Source: Coniochaeta sp. PMI_546
Lineage: Eukaryota > Ascomycota > Sordariomycetes > Coniochaetales > Coniochaetaceae
Assembly: GCA_021432605.1 (NCBI GenBank)
Contig: MU271150.1
Span: 1,550,001-1,614,000 of the forward strand
Length of the DNA: 64,000 nt
Direction: 5' to 3'
This document shows, piece after piece, positions 23,046-35,000 of the stretch. Positions within the stretch are counted from its first letter, which is position 1; the number at the start of each line of letters is the position of its first letter. The translations under genes were made by a program, and so were the position numbers. The notes under the pieces were generated by a model. It was not told the origin of the DNA, searched no databases, and saw nothing but the letters and a program-made list of their open reading frames with translations.

Positions 23046-23686
23046 ATGACAACCTACATCCCGCAGCTAACGCTGCCCCAAGCCGTATTCAACAACCCGG
23101 CCCTCTCGATCCTCCTCCCCATCGCCTTAGGGACAGGCGTCGGATACCTCACCAGACGTAATAAATCCCCCTTTCATTCCCCTCTTGCTACGAACCCCGC
23201 CCACCATTATCTCTCTACTAACACAATCTAGCTGCACAAACGCAAGACACGTACCGCCGCATCAAGAATCCTCCCCTGTATCCTCCAGGCTACATCTTCG
23301 GCCCCGTCTGGACCGTCCTCTACGGCCTGATGGGCTACGCCGCCTACCGCGCCGTGCACTACGGAACCTCGCCCCTCGCTTCCGTCTCCACGATCCGGGA
23401 CGCCAAGGCGGGGGCGACGTTGTACACCGTGCAGCTCGGCCTGAACCTGCTGTGGATGCCGCTTTTCTTCGGTCTCAACCGGCCCATTGCCGCGACCGCT
23501 GATATCATCGCGCTGCTCGGGCTGAACGGGTATCTGACGTATCTGTGGGGTGGGGTGGATAGTGTTGCTGGGTGGTGTTTGGCGCCATATCTGGGCTGGT
23601 TGAGCTTCGCTACGTATCTTAGCGCCGGCGCGACATACCTGAATAATGGGGATCTGAGACAGGGTAAGGAGCGTAAGGATCTGTAG
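23046..23686 (+). CDS. TspO/MBR family membrane protein (translocator protein)
   Basis: Exons 23046-23157 and 23232-23686 give 188 aa. The family hallmarks are present in order: PPLYPPGYIFGPVWTVLYGLMGYA near residues 51-73, LGLNLLWMPLFFGLNRP (the LNxxWxxLFF motif), and APYLGWLSFATYLSAG near the end. Five membrane helices are expected. TspO proteins bind porphyrins and sterols and lie in the outer mitochondrial membrane or the secretory pathway. Their role in fungi is poorly known. The intron has a GTAATA donor and an ATCTAG acceptor and keeps the frame (RRPAQTQD). The gene converges on the mitochondrial carrier gene. Confidence 0.92.
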
Positions 23687-24001
23687 ATAGTGACTGTGGC
23701 TTGGGGAGCTCAATCAGAGATGGCGACAGTTTTGTATGTGAATGAAAGATCCATGTGAGCTCTAAATATGTGTGTAAAGTATAGGTGTATATACACGCAC
23801 TGTCTAGAGTCCAAGGTTATGGAATCTCAGCCAAACAGACAGCCAAAGTGATTTCGCTACAAGGGTGTGCCATATGCAGATAATGAATGATGCCCGACGG
23901 CAAGCCTCCCAACGCCATCCATCTAAACCACCAGTGCGCCGTCAAACCTCTCTATGTGTGGTATCCTGGTCCTCCCGCAGTCTGTGCTCTCCAATCGCAG
24001 A
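23687..24001. other. Intergenic between convergent genes, about 0.3 kb
   Basis: 3' regions of the TspO and carrier genes. No feature seen. Confidence 0.55.
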
Positions 24002-25071
24002 TCACTGCATGGGTAGATATTTCTTCAACCCATCATACACCATAAATATAAACGCCGAGCTCGGAGCGGACCGCAGAACGGTAATTCCGCATCCGCGGTA
24101 GAACCCACGCAGCCCAGCCTGCCTCCACAATGCGACAGTCTCCTGCGCGAATGTCCGATTCTGCCCCGAACCGCCTATCGGCGAGGTCTGCATACGCGAC
24201 TTGACCGTGTCAGCCGGGAAGAAGAGGAAATTGTACGACATGCCTGCCGACGCACCAGCAACGGCCTGCTGCCACAACGGAAGCGGGTTAGCCCTCATGT
24301 GCTCTAGCTCTGCCGCCGACGTGGCTTTACGCTCATTCATTTCTTGAAACAGCTTCGAGGTCGTCTCCTTCGCGCCGAACCAAGCCGCGCAGCCGCCGGC
24401 TTCGCGTATCAGAGTACCGAGCTGGCCGTGCCAAAACCCTGTGAAGCCGTGATGCCTCCAGATGTCCTTGATAACCGGCAGAGGTCGCAGTGGTGCAGCT
24501 GTGCCACCTGCCTCGTTTACGGGTACTTGGATCTTGCATTTGACCAGCTCTATCGGCGTCAACACCAGCGATGTGAAGGCGCCTGAGAAGGCGCCGGTGA
24601 ACCAGAGCGCCGCGAGAGGTAGTGCCTCGTCCTTCGGTATGAATCCGCTCTTGTACACCACTTCGCGTCCCATCCGCTCGAAGAAGAACAGGCTGCTCGT
24701 CTCCAGCGCTGCGCCAACGAGGGGTGCGCTTATCCCACGATAGAGCCCGAGCAGGCCATCTGCTCTTATAGACTGGCGGAAGCAGTCCAAAGGACCGGTA
24801 TATCGAAGAGGCAGGTGATCCGGTTGAGACTGGAGTCTCACCTTGACTGTGTCGAAGGGGTATTCGATGTATTTGCCGATGACGCCAGCTAGCTAGTGAG
24901 ATCGTAAGCACAATAGCACAATGCCGGTTATATAGGTTGACATACCGATCCATATAGTATGTCCTCTATCGCTTCTATGGCTGCGGTTCTCGGTGTCAAA
25001 GGAAGAGCTGCTGTGCCTGGCACATGGAGGGGACCTGTGGCCTTGACCTCGACGTGTGATGGAGATGCCAT
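24002..25071 (-). CDS. Mitochondrial ornithine/basic amino-acid carrier, ARG-13/ORT1 type
   Basis: Exons 25071-24946 and 24892-24002 give 338 aa. Three mitochondrial-carrier repeats are visible. Their signature PxD/ExxK motifs are [22 protein letters not shown] and [11 protein letters not shown]. The matrix-side motif in repeat 2, [16 protein letters not shown], fits ornithine/arginine carriers of the Neurospora ARG-13 / yeast ORT1 group. These exchange ornithine across the inner membrane for cytosolic arginine synthesis. The intron has a GTATGT donor and a CACTAG acceptor. The substrate is inferred from the motif and could be another basic amino acid or acylcarnitine. Confidence 0.85.
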
Positions 25072-25908
25072 GTCGAATGGCTGGAGGTAAGGGGAGAACC
25101 CGTAGTTGGTTGATTCAAGGGTTACGGTAAGCCACCAGTAGTGGACTGGAGAGCAAGTTCTCTATTTGTTCGTCCGTTCTGGATAGTGGCCCTGAGATTG
25201 GCAATGCGCAGAGATGCGCGAATCAATCTGCTGTTCCGACGACCATGCGGCAAGTCAACAAGCAATGGATGATTACTCCCAGGTGAGGTGAAGTATGGCG
25301 CATGTGGTGGCACAATAGAATAACCACTCGCCGCGAAAGAGTTGGGCGCCCGAGGGGATAAGAGTCTGGTTCCCTGGATCTCGTCACCGCTCGTTGTTAG
25401 GAAGGCCCGCCAAAGGTCCGAAGGGCGGGGCGGGGCGCTGCGTTGTACATCTTAGGCCAGGCACGATGGCATTGTAGAGAAGAGCAAAACGGCAGACTGA
25501 AGAAGGCTAATGCTTCTCGGCTCGGATAAAACAACTGGTAGTGCAGTTACGATCCCCTTCCAGTGCGCAACTTGCATCAGAAATTTATAAAATTTTGCTC
25601 AGATGCAGCAGGTGCATTGGAGTTTCGTTCGATAATTGCGGGACTGGCTCCTGATTTAGCGCGGGGTTGACGAAAGATCGAGGCTTGGCCCGTCTCCACC
25701 TTCATCTGATAACTCTGAAAAGTGGAGATTGTCATTTTATCAGATCCTCTTTTGTCGAGCTCGAATGATCCGAGAATCCGACGCCGGAGTCTTCTGAAGC
25801 AGAACATCGTTGCGTGCACAGTACAAGGTATAGGGCATGTGTCAAGCCGTGGATACGAATTTTCATGTCCATTTCTAATGCGAAAAACGGGGTATACTAT
25901 CCGAAGCA
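25072..25908. other. Intergenic between same-strand genes, about 0.84 kb
   Basis: Promoter of the carrier gene and 3' region of PRP28. Short frames only; nothing recognised. Confidence 0.55.
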
Positions 25909-28140
25909 CTACCACTGACCGCCCTTTCCTCCAAACCCACTCGATTCTTCCGCCTTCTTCTGCCCACGCACGGGTTTGCTCTGCGCCGCTTCATGGCGCC
26001 TCAACTCCTCGGGAACCTTGGAAATAGACGACTTGGATATGATCTGCTTCAGATCGTACAAGACGTCGTTATCCTCCGGTCCAAGGAACGTAATAGCAAC
26101 ACCACTCTTGCCCGCGCGACCAGTACGTCCAATACGATGGGTGTAGGATTCAATGCTACCCGCCATGTTGAAGTTGACAACCAGCGACACGTCCGGCACA
26201 TCTATACCACGACCGGCCAGATCTGTCGCCACCAGAATGTCTGTCTGTCCATTCCTGATCGAATCAAGCGCAGCTTCACGCTGTTCCTGCGTCTTGCTGC
26301 CGTGTAAGGTGACGGCTGAGAAGCCCATTTGCTTGATGTCTCTGGCGACCGTGTCGCAGTTGCGCTTGATGTTGACAAAGACGATGATGGGCGGCTGGAA
26401 CTGGCCAGAATTGAGGATCTCTTGCAGTCTCTTCTTGCGCTTGTCCTCACCAGAGATGAACTCTACCCTCTGCTCGACCGTATCGACGGCTTCGCCAACA
26501 TTACCAATCGTAACTATCGCAGGTCGACGCAGGTATTTCTTGGCAATCTTCTCGACAATAGGCGGCATAGTAGCCGTGTACATCATGGTCTGTCTGTAGC
26601 GGTCTTTGCCACCCAAGTAGCGTGTCATGAGTTGCGGGTTCTCAGCATCCTCTGTGTCAGGTTTCTCGTTTGTCACGGGCAATGCCTCGAGGATTTTGGT
26701 CAGTGGCTCCTCGAAGCCTTGGTCGATCATACGATCGGCTTCGTCCATAATGATGTAGCAGCATTGACCGAGCACAAGAAGACGTCTCTCAATGCAGTCC
26801 ACCAAGCGTCCCGGCGTCGCCACTATGATCTCGGCTCCGTTGCGTAGAGCATACGCCTGTTCTTCAAGCGAATGACCACCCACGATGCTGACAACAGTGA
26901 AGCCTAGAGGCGTGGCGAACTTCCTTGCCTCGGACTCAATCTGCTGCACCAGCTCGCGGGTCGGCGCAAGAATAAGTGCGTATGGGCCGTCGTTCTTGGT
27001 AAACTCGTTGAAGGGCGGCAGCTCAGAGATATAGACCAAGAGTGGCAACAGGAATGCGGCAGTCTTTCCGGAACCTGTAACAGCTACACCAATCAGATCT
27101 CGCGCCTGAAGTGCAATGGGTATTGCCGCCCTTTGAATCGGTGTAGGTTCCTCGTAGCCGACCTGGGCGACAATATCCAGCAGCCGGTGCGGCAGATTCG
27201 ACTCGTTCCAGCTGCGCATCGGATTCGGTATAGCACCTCCCTTTGTAGCAATACCGAAGTCCTCCTTGAAAATTCGCCAGTCGCGCTCCTTCATCTCCTC
27301 AAGCTTCTTCTCAGACCAGTGCTTGCCAAGACTGTTTCGCTCTTGAGCAAGCTTCGCTCGCTCATGCTGCTCTAGAAGTTGCCGTGCACGCTCTTCGCCG
27401 TGTTCGCGATCCGTCTTGCGGATGGCCTCCGCCTTTCGTTGGATAATCTCATCCATTGTCTCCTCTCCAAAGCCTCCAAGTCTAAATGCAGGCTCTGGTC
27501 GGTCCGCATAACGCGGGTCGGCGGGTCTGCTCGTATCGTCGTCGGCGTCCCAGTCAAAGTTGAATTTCTTATCCGTAGTGCGCCTCCTCTTCTTCTTTGC
27601 TGAGAATGTCGACTGGTTCATGACGGGGCCCATGTAGCGGGCCCTTAGTTCGGCCTCGTCGTCGCTCTCAGTGTTAACTTTGGATTTGCCGTTGGCTTCT
27701 CCATCACGCTTGTTGCCACGTGTATCCTGCTGCTGGCGGGCATTGGCACCATTTGTACCGCTCGGTCTGTTCCGCCCATAATCGCCATTTCGTCTATCGT
27801 CTCGCATGTCGTCACGTCTGTCGTCACGCCTATCATCCCGTCTATCATCGCGTCTGTCTGCATCTCTCATCGCCTTAGGACCGGTCGGGACTACGGATGC
27901 GGGAGCTCCTGAGCGAGGCTGCGCTGGGCCATTCTGCGGCTTGTTCTTCTCGGCCAGTTTTCGTTTCCGTTCTTCTTCTTCTTTGGCTGCCTTCTCTGCT
28001 TCGAGTCGTAACCTTTCGGATTTGGGGATGAATCTTGGCTTAGCAGCGAGCTCTTCTTCGGCCTTTCGTTTGCGCAGCAGTGCTCCAAGGTCAGGTGGCT
28101 CCCGTCGAGACGCCGTATTCGGGTTTGCTGACATGCCCAT
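25909..28140 (-). CDS. PRP28: PRP28 / DDX23-type DEAD-box RNA helicase (spliceosome)
   Basis: A single exon from ATG 28140 (MGMSANPNTAS) gives 743 aa; the frame stays open upstream but runs into the divergent gene's leader. The N-terminus is charged, with RLEAEKAAKEEEERKRK and an RRDD repeat. Helicase motifs: Q motif GYEEPTPIQ, I AVTGSGKT (near residue 353), Ia PTRELVQQ, Ib TPGRL, II DEAD (near 465), III TAT in place of SAT, V ATDLAGRGID, VI HRIGRTGRAGK. The insert between motifs II and III (EALPVTNEKPDTEDAENPQ) is typical of PRP28. The protein displaces U1 from the 5' splice site so that U6 can pair there. The divergent gene is mL59, about 300 bp away. Confidence 0.95.
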   Translation of the reverse strand: MGMSANPNTASRREPPDLGALLRKRKAEEELAAKPRFIPKSERLRLEAEKAAKEEEERKRKLAEKNKPQNGPAQPRSGAPASVVPTGPKAMRDADRRDDRRDDRRDDRRDDMRDDRRNGDYGRNRPSGTNGANARQQQDTRGNKRDGEANGKSKVNTESDDEAELRARYMGPVMNQSTFSAKKKRRRTTDKKFNFDWDADDDTSRPADPRYADRPEPAFRLGGFGEETMDEIIQRKAEAIRKTDREHGEERARQLLEQHERAKLAQERNSLGKHWSEKKLEEMKERDWRIFKEDFGIATKGGAIPNPMRSWNESNLPHRLLDIVAQVGYEEPTPIQRAAIPIALQARDLIGVAVTGSGKTAAFLLPLLVYISELPPFNEFTKNDGPYALILAPTRELVQQIESEARKFATPLGFTVVSIVGGHSLEEQAYALRNGAEIIVATPGRLVDCIERRLLVLGQCCYIIMDEADRMIDQGFEEPLTKILEALPVTNEKPDTEDAENPQLMTRYLGGKDRYRQTMMYTATMPPIVEKIAKKYLRRPAIVTIGNVGEAVDTVEQRVEFISGEDKRKKRLQEILNSGQFQPPIIVFVNIKRNCDTVARDIKQMGFSAVTLHGSKTQEQREAALDSIRNGQTDILVATDLAGRGIDVPDVSLVVNFNMAGSIESYTHRIGRTGRAGKSGVAITFLGPEDNDVLYDLKQIISKSSISKVPEELRRHEAAQSKPVRGQKKAEESSGFGGKGGQW
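27790..27858. repeat. 12-bp tandem repeat encoding RRDD units inside PRP28
   Basis: Five to six imperfect copies of a 12-bp unit encode DRRDDRRDDRRDDRRDDMRDDRR in frame on the minus strand. Copies differ at wobble positions, so the array is not brand new. Confidence 0.85.
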
Positions 28141-28439
28141 CTTGAGATGTCGAATGTATCGGAATATGCGTGAGTTGTGTTGTAATAGGAAAAGATGATT
28201 GTAAATCGAATCTGAATTCGGAAGTTCTATGTCCATCTGCAAGGCTGTCTTGGATATCCGCTGCGCGCCACTAGCGTCAAGTCGGAGCCTTAAATGACCC
28301 CATTCTGCTAGCGTCTCATTGCAGCAAACCGTGACAGGGGTGCGATTAGCGGAGACTTTTTTGAACATCAGCCTCGAACCTCCAATTCTATTCCACGCCG
28401 GGCAGGGCGACAAGCACGACCTCACAACTCGCCGCCGCA

Positions 28440-29058
28440 ATGTCCTCCCTACAAAGAAACGCCATTCAGTTGGCAAAGTCTCTACCGCCGCGGCTTCAGA
28501 CCTTCTTTGCGCGCTATCCTTCTCCAGCCATCCTCCCAGCCGGCGTCGACCCGGAGACAGCAAAGACACCGTATCAACAAGACACGCCGAACCCGTTCCT
28601 ACCTACAAAACACCCGGTGACGGGCAAATGGCATGACCCCGTATACTCACTCAGGCGGCAGGCAGAAATCGTCAAGCTGGCAAGGGAGAACGGCGTTGAG
28701 GAGCTGTTGCCGTACACACCAAAGGGCACCTTGGAGAGGTTACAGAAGAGGGTTGAGTTCGGTTTGAGGGTCAAGGGTACTGGTGTTGGGCAGAAGGTCA
28801 AGGGTCACAAGCATGAGAGACAGATGATTGCGAAGTCAGTTCTAATTCTGGTGGCTGTCTTCTCGGAGACGTTGGCGAGAGATACTAACTGTTTGCTTGC
28901 AGGATGGAGAAGAGGAGATCTGCCATGTTGAACATGCCGAACCTTATCAGGGAATGGAAGAAGGCGAGTTATGCTCTTTGCACGCATACTTCGATATCAG
29001 GCTATGCTAACACGAGTCACAGGTTGGAAAGCGAAACTGGACCAAATTTCCCAGGTAG
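28440..29058 (+). CDS. MRPL25: Mitochondrial large-subunit ribosomal protein mL59 (MRPL25)
   Basis: Exons 28440-28834, 28903-28963 and 29023-29058 give 163 aa, near yeast Mrpl25 (157). The body reads LPPRLQTFFARYPSPAILP, DPVYSLRRQAEIVKLARENGVEELLP and GTGVGQKVKGHKHERQM. It continues with KMEKRRSAMLNMPNLIREWKK and ends KVGKRNWTKFPR. Intron 1 has GTCAGT and a perfect TACTAAC. Intron 2 needs a GC donor (AAG|GCGAGT) with a GCTAAC branch and CACAG acceptor; only this gives the family-like end. The protein is a component of the mitochondrial 54S subunit. Confidence 0.88.
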
Positions 29059-29546
29059 ACACTCCGTGGTCCGAGGGGTGGGTATCTCTGATTGTACATC
29101 ATGTAATACCAGTGTACTTGTCTCGCAATATAAACCTAAGTCTCAGTCACTGCTGTGTCCTCAGTGCTGCTCACTTGCCGTGCTGTGTACTCGTTCATCC
29201 ATGAGCACTCGTTCCATCAGCTTGTGCGAGTCTCCAAGACAAGTGGGGTCAAGTTTGTCGAAGGTCGGCCTACCCTCTATGCCATGCGGGCTGCATAACC
29301 AGGAGTTTGCTCCTGGTGCATCCCATCGCAAATCTCCCTGAGCAAATGCCGTCATGGCCATGATATCTCGGCATATTATTTTGTCTTGGATGATAGATAA
29401 AGCTTGAGCTCTAGTCTAGCACGTGATTTGGCATTCTCAGTTTTCTTTGCCATCTAGAATTTCTGTCATCACCACTTGGACTCACCCACTCCGATATCTG
29501 CCTCTTCACATAGAGACTTTGCACCACACCTCTCTATTGTTGCAAG
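29059..29546. other. Intergenic, about 0.49 kb
   Basis: 3' region of MRPL25 and promoter of DPH4. Frames at 28904-29341 are run-on of the mL59 gene in other phases. Nothing else seen. Confidence 0.5.
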
Positions 29547-30179
29547 ATGTCACATTCTTACTCAGTACCTGGCAGGTTACCAGACCAGACCTACTATGAA
29601 ATACTTCAGATCAACTCGTCATCCCTAGACTTCCTAAAAGACCCAGCTCAAGCACTCAAAAGAGCATATCACCGCGCCCTCCTAATACACCACCCAGACA
29701 AGCGGAAACATCTTTCTCCATCTCCTGCCTCCAATGCTATTTCCACGCCAACATCTTCATCCTCACCCGTCAGCATCACAATAGACCAAATATCAACCGC
29801 CTACGCAGTCCTCTCCTCCCCATCTCGACGGTCAGAATATGACAGACTCCTGCTCACCCAGTCCCTTCCTAGCAAGTCACAGCTAGACAATCACTTCCAA
29901 ACAGGCATCGAGAATATCGACCTCGACGACCTAGCCTTTGACGAGCAGAGGCAAGAGTGGTTCCGGTCCTGCAGATGTGGTAACCCGCGCGGCTACCGGT
30001 TCATCGAGTCAGATTTGGAGGAGGCCATTGACTTCGGTGAAGTGATGGTTGGATGTGCGGACTGTAGTTTGTGGTTGAGGGTCCATTTTGCTGTTGTTGA
30101 TGATCATGAGAGTGGCGAAGATAGGACAGAAGCAGGGGCGAGAACAGGAGAAGTGAAGGGAAAGGACGATGGTACCTGA
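29547..30179 (+). CDS. DPH4: DPH4/JJJ3-type J-protein with CSL zinc finger (diphthamide pathway)
   Basis: A single exon, 210 aa. The J domain begins TYYEILQI and has the HPD motif (IHHPDKRK) near residues 48-51. It is interrupted by a Ser/Pro-rich loop before ITIDQISTAYAVLSSPSRRSEYDR. A CSL-type zinc-binding domain follows: CRCGNPRGY near residue 142, then GCADCSLWLRV near 169-179. This J-domain plus CSL order defines DPH4, which assists the iron-sulfur enzyme step (DPH1-DPH3) making diphthamide on eEF2. The C-terminal tail is charged and short. Confidence 0.92.
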   Translation: MSHSYSVPGRLPDQTYYEILQINSSSLDFLKDPAQALKRAYHRALLIHHPDKRKHLSPSPASNAISTPTSSSSPVSITIDQISTAYAVLSSPSRRSEYDRLLLTQSLPSKSQLDNHFQTGIENIDLDDLAFDEQRQEWFRSCRCGNPRGYRFIESDLEEAIDFGEVMVGCADCSLWLRVHFAVVDDHESGEDRTEAGARTGEVKGKDDGT

Positions 30180-30877
30180 AGTCGAACACATAGACCCGTC
30201 TGTGTGTAGTAACTCGGGAAGTTCTGCCGATCCGAGAATCGACGAATCATTCCGGTTCGACGACTGGCAATGACAGTCGTGACTTCTGGAGGTGAGGGAA
30301 CTGATCTACGCTCCGGATCAGGATCGTTAGCTTGCCTTTAGGCCGGTTCGCGTCTGTCTGAGAGGGGGAACCTCTCACCTGCTTCGTTGAGGAACTGATG
30401 AGTGGCCAGTGGAAGGGACGAGGAATCTTTCTACACGTGTACGAGCTTCTGTTCGTAAACCAGGATGGGGTTGTATGGACATCCGCCATGAGCCCAAATT
30501 CAGAAGGGTACGCTGCCAGGGCCCTTGGTATCACGGTATAGACTGTATGAGAGCCCTTCCTCATCAGAGGAAGGGGGTTTATGATCTTATTGTTCCAGAC
30601 GATTCTTAAGCGCACATTAGAATCTAAAAGGCAAAGCAGTCGGGAAAAAGCAAAGCCTCCAATAGCTCAGCACTCTAGACACCTGTTTGCCAGAGAAGGT
30701 TTCGCCCAAAGGAAATATTCTTTGTTTGTGTGCGTGTGTAATTGAGTAGAACATGCAAAGGGGTCTCAAGGGGATTCTCTTAGCAGTTAACACTCCATAG
30801 ACACCATTCCACCGGGGCGCGTTGCCAATATCAACCAGACGGGGTTATCATCAATGAGAAAGTTTTACCGCAAAGCT
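30180..30877. other. Intergenic between convergent genes, about 0.7 kb
   Basis: 3' regions of DPH4 and the 14-3-3 gene. No gene, repeat or RNA recognised. Confidence 0.55.
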
Positions 30878-31930
<1,053 letters not shown>

Positions 31931-34121
31931 TGTTGCGAGTGAGATCTAGCTACCAGAAGGCGTTAGCGCGTGCTAGGATAAGATGATAAAGCGGTGTCGG
32001 ATCAGAGGCACGCGACGTTGCTCAGGAAACACTCGAAAGAGATAGGAAGATGTAAGAAGGCACACGTGGCTGCTGAATTAGACTGAATGCGATGTCTGGC
32101 TGATGTAGGCTCAGGTTGCTTGCTCCAGGACTCAGAAAGCAAAAGGAGGCTCCCCGCTCACAGTGGGGTTATGCGCAGTCCGATTAGAGAGATCGCGTAT
32201 ACGACGCGGTCGATATTGAAGATGTTCGAGGAGCGGAAGTGTATTGGACGCGATGGCCGTGGCCGCGCAGCTCGATGGGCTCTAGAATTGAAGGGGGTGA
32301 TGTTGCCGAGAAGGGATGCGGTTGATGCCGATGACGACACAGGGTGGGCAGGAGTGCAAGGAGAGGCGAGGCAGCGGACAGGAGATACATACCGATTGCG
32401 CAAAAGGCGGGGTTAAAAGGTGTTGTTTGGTGGACGAAGTATCACGAACTAGGCTGTTGTGGTTGTGAATGGGCGGTTTGGTATCGAGGTTGATGAAAGC
32501 AGGTAAAAAGGGCAGAACCAAGAAGAATATTTGGTACTGGGGTGGGTGGTGGGACGTTGTCGGTTTTGGAGATTGACTGATGTTGACCGGGACCGCGCTG
32601 TTCAGTGGTGGGAAAGTTGGCAAGGCGAAAAGGTGAAATTGCAAGGTGCACAGGGTGATGCGTCAGGCCTTTGCCGGCTGCCAGAATGCGTTGGCCCAAA
32701 GACCCAACACCTCAACAACAAGGCACCGGCTGGCAGCCTGGCCGCCGCACAGTCCGTAATCTCAGGGTGCCGGACCTCTGGTACACTGCAGTACCAGAGG
32801 AGCGGGTTCCAGTAGGTGCAGTAACAAGAACGAGAGCTTGCTCGGCTGTTAACTGCACTGTGTTTCATCCCGATTGGCATCTTGTGAGGCTTAGACATAA
32901 GTGGGCCTAATGTTGTGCTCAACTTACTTTTAGGTGTCAACTGACAAAGACAAAGATAGATCTTATTACTAAATCGACAGCAGAGGTATACCTGAGGACA
33001 GTTAGGCCTCAATTACTGTCTCAGCACTGCTCTTTCCTGAATCGAATGTGAACGAAAGAGGCTCACAGATGTCTATAAGATGGAGCTGGGACAAGGACTA
33101 TAAGGCAATAATATAGGGCGGACAGAGGTCTTGAGCATAAACAAGAGAGGCTGTTGTGCACTCATGAGCATCATCAGCTCTGAACGGTTTAATCATAGGT
33201 ATAATCTTGTCTTGGGAAACGGAGAGCTGGGTATCTTTACATGTTGAACGTAGCAGCTTCCCGATTGGTTGTGATATACCATTAACACATCAATGGTTCT
33301 CAAGTCGAAGGCCTAGAAGAAACTTATCAACGAGGAATAGATCTGGGAACTCATGTACCTGAACTTCTAACTCAGGCACCTCCAATAGAAACTCGGATAC
33401 TCTAAATACCTTACCTCCGAGATGCCAGTAAGGTACTCAATGTCATCACGACGACTTGAACGATCCTACCCTATACACCCTTTGTTTCTTTTCCATAGAA
33501 GGGCATCCACCAGAGTATTGATCTTTGAAGTATTCTGCTTCTCACACTTGCTTACGCCGATGCTTTCTTTCATTTGTATATACCTTCTATACTTGTCACC
33601 GACACTCGGACGCAAGACGAATGCTTGAATCAACTGCTTGCACCAATACTGCTAGCTCCATGTTCCCGGCATGTCTTGACCTCTTGACCTCCAGCCAACA
33701 AGCGTGATATATTTCCTCAGGTACATGCCATCCCAATTCAGATTCGTCAAGAAATAGCACGTTAGATTCAAGGATTCATAGGGTTAACTCAATCATCACG
33801 GACGTCGACATTCTTTGAGAGAACATGAAGCTCTTGAAGCTCGGCTCGAGAGTTCCCTCCATTCCCGGGTTCCACATTGATCCAGCTTTTGATTGGACCC
33901 AGAAAGAGCTCACCAGTTCTGGTTCCACTTCCTGGTCTGCCAGCATCAGACCATCCTCAAAGCGAATTGACGACAATCAACACCTACAAAACCGACGTCA
34001 ACCTTCACCCCTCCAGAGCCAATCATCCGTGACGAACAATCCCGCCACCACCATCAGCTTTCCAAGTAAAATACCCTCTGATTCCCCCTCACTCTTCGCA
34101 TTCGCCATATCGCCAGCCAAA
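31931..34121. other. Intergenic between divergent genes, about 2.2 kb
   Basis: This contains the leader and promoter of the 14-3-3 gene and the promoter of the IF1 gene. A frame upstream of and in phase with IF1 (from 33825) is leader sequence. Apart from the putative leader intron, nothing was recognised. Confidence 0.5.
31950..32392 (-). other. Putative 443-bp intron in the 14-3-3 5' leader
   Basis: On the minus strand a strong donor ATCG|GTATGT at 32392 is matched by a GCTAAC branch and a GGTAG acceptor ending at 31950 (or CTAG at 31946), 20 nt before the ATG. Long leader introns are common in highly expressed fungal genes. This is inference; transcript data would settle it. Confidence 0.4.
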
Positions 34122-34590
34122 ATGCTTCGCACCACCTTCAGCAAGCTTGCCCGCCCGAGCACCTTTTCGAGAGCTACATTTACCACCACCGCACGAGCAA
34201 TGGCCGGCGAGACAGGCGCTCCTCCCAAGACCGGAGGTCAGGGGTGAGTTGCTACTTCCCAGCTGCTAGAGACACTAGAGTTTGCGAACAGCTTGTCAAG
34301 AAATACATGGAAACTGCGTGATGGAATACGGTCTGCTAACCTAGCTTCCGAACAGTGACGCCTTCCAGCGCCGCGAGCGCGCCAACGAGGACTACGCCAT
34401 CCGCCAACGCGAGAAGGAGAGGCTCCTCGAGCTCAAGAAGAAGCTCCACGAGCAGCAGGCGCACCTCAAGCAGCTGTCCGATCACATGTAGGACTCCTAT
34501 CCCCTAGGTAACCGGTAAGACTGTACAGAAGCTGACTTATCTTCCGCCAGCGACGAGATCACCAAGGAGCAGGGTGGAGAGCACAACTAA
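34122..34590 (+). CDS. INH1: Mitochondrial F1F0-ATPase inhibitor IF1 (INH1)
   Basis: Exons 34122-34243, 34356-34487 and 34551-34590 give 97 aa. The N-terminus is a mitochondrial presequence (MLRTTFSKLARPSTFSRATF), followed by a Gly-rich part (GETGAPPKTGGQG). The inhibitory helix reads DAFQRRERANEDYAIRQREKERLLELKKKLHE, and the coiled-coil end is QLSDHIDEITKEQGGEHN. IF1 blocks ATP hydrolysis by F1 when the matrix is acidified. Length and the E-Y-x-R-Q segment match the family. Two short introns, both GT-AG. Confidence 0.92.
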
Positions 34591-35000
34591 ATGCTATGAC
34601 ATCGTCCGGGATGTGCGTGGATGCATATGGGCTATAACCGGGAGCTCGAGTCACTGTGAAGGACGAAATGGTCGTAGTTTGCGAGGACTGAGATGATACG
34701 CCGCTAAATCTCATGTGGTTTCCCCAGGCTAGCTATGCCGTCTGTGCTATCCATCTATAACACCTGCTTGTACTTGTACACATTAGGACTCTTCTCAGTC
34801 GAACACTCTGGTCCTATCTGTGTGGATTCCTGCCTCTCGAGACAATGCTCTCTATGGTTGTGACTGAGTCGCCGACTGTGACATGCCCAATAACGGATGA
34901 CTATTACCTGTCCATCCAGGCCTGTGACTATCCCTACACTAAATGAACACCTGTTCGCCGCCGTCCGTTTCACCCTCCCATCTCTTTGACGAAGCCTCAC
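34591..35000. other. Intergenic between convergent genes, about 0.4 kb
   Basis: 3' regions of INH1 and NSP1. No feature seen. Confidence 0.55.

Noticed and set aside
26578-26580. PRP28 motif III TAT instead of SAT as a functional loss
   Set aside because: A conservative change; all other helicase motifs are intact.
11219-28140. Possible cluster of RNA-processing genes (SF3B6, ARS2, PRP28)
   Set aside because: They are separated by unrelated genes on both strands; ordinary housekeeping gene mixing explains it.
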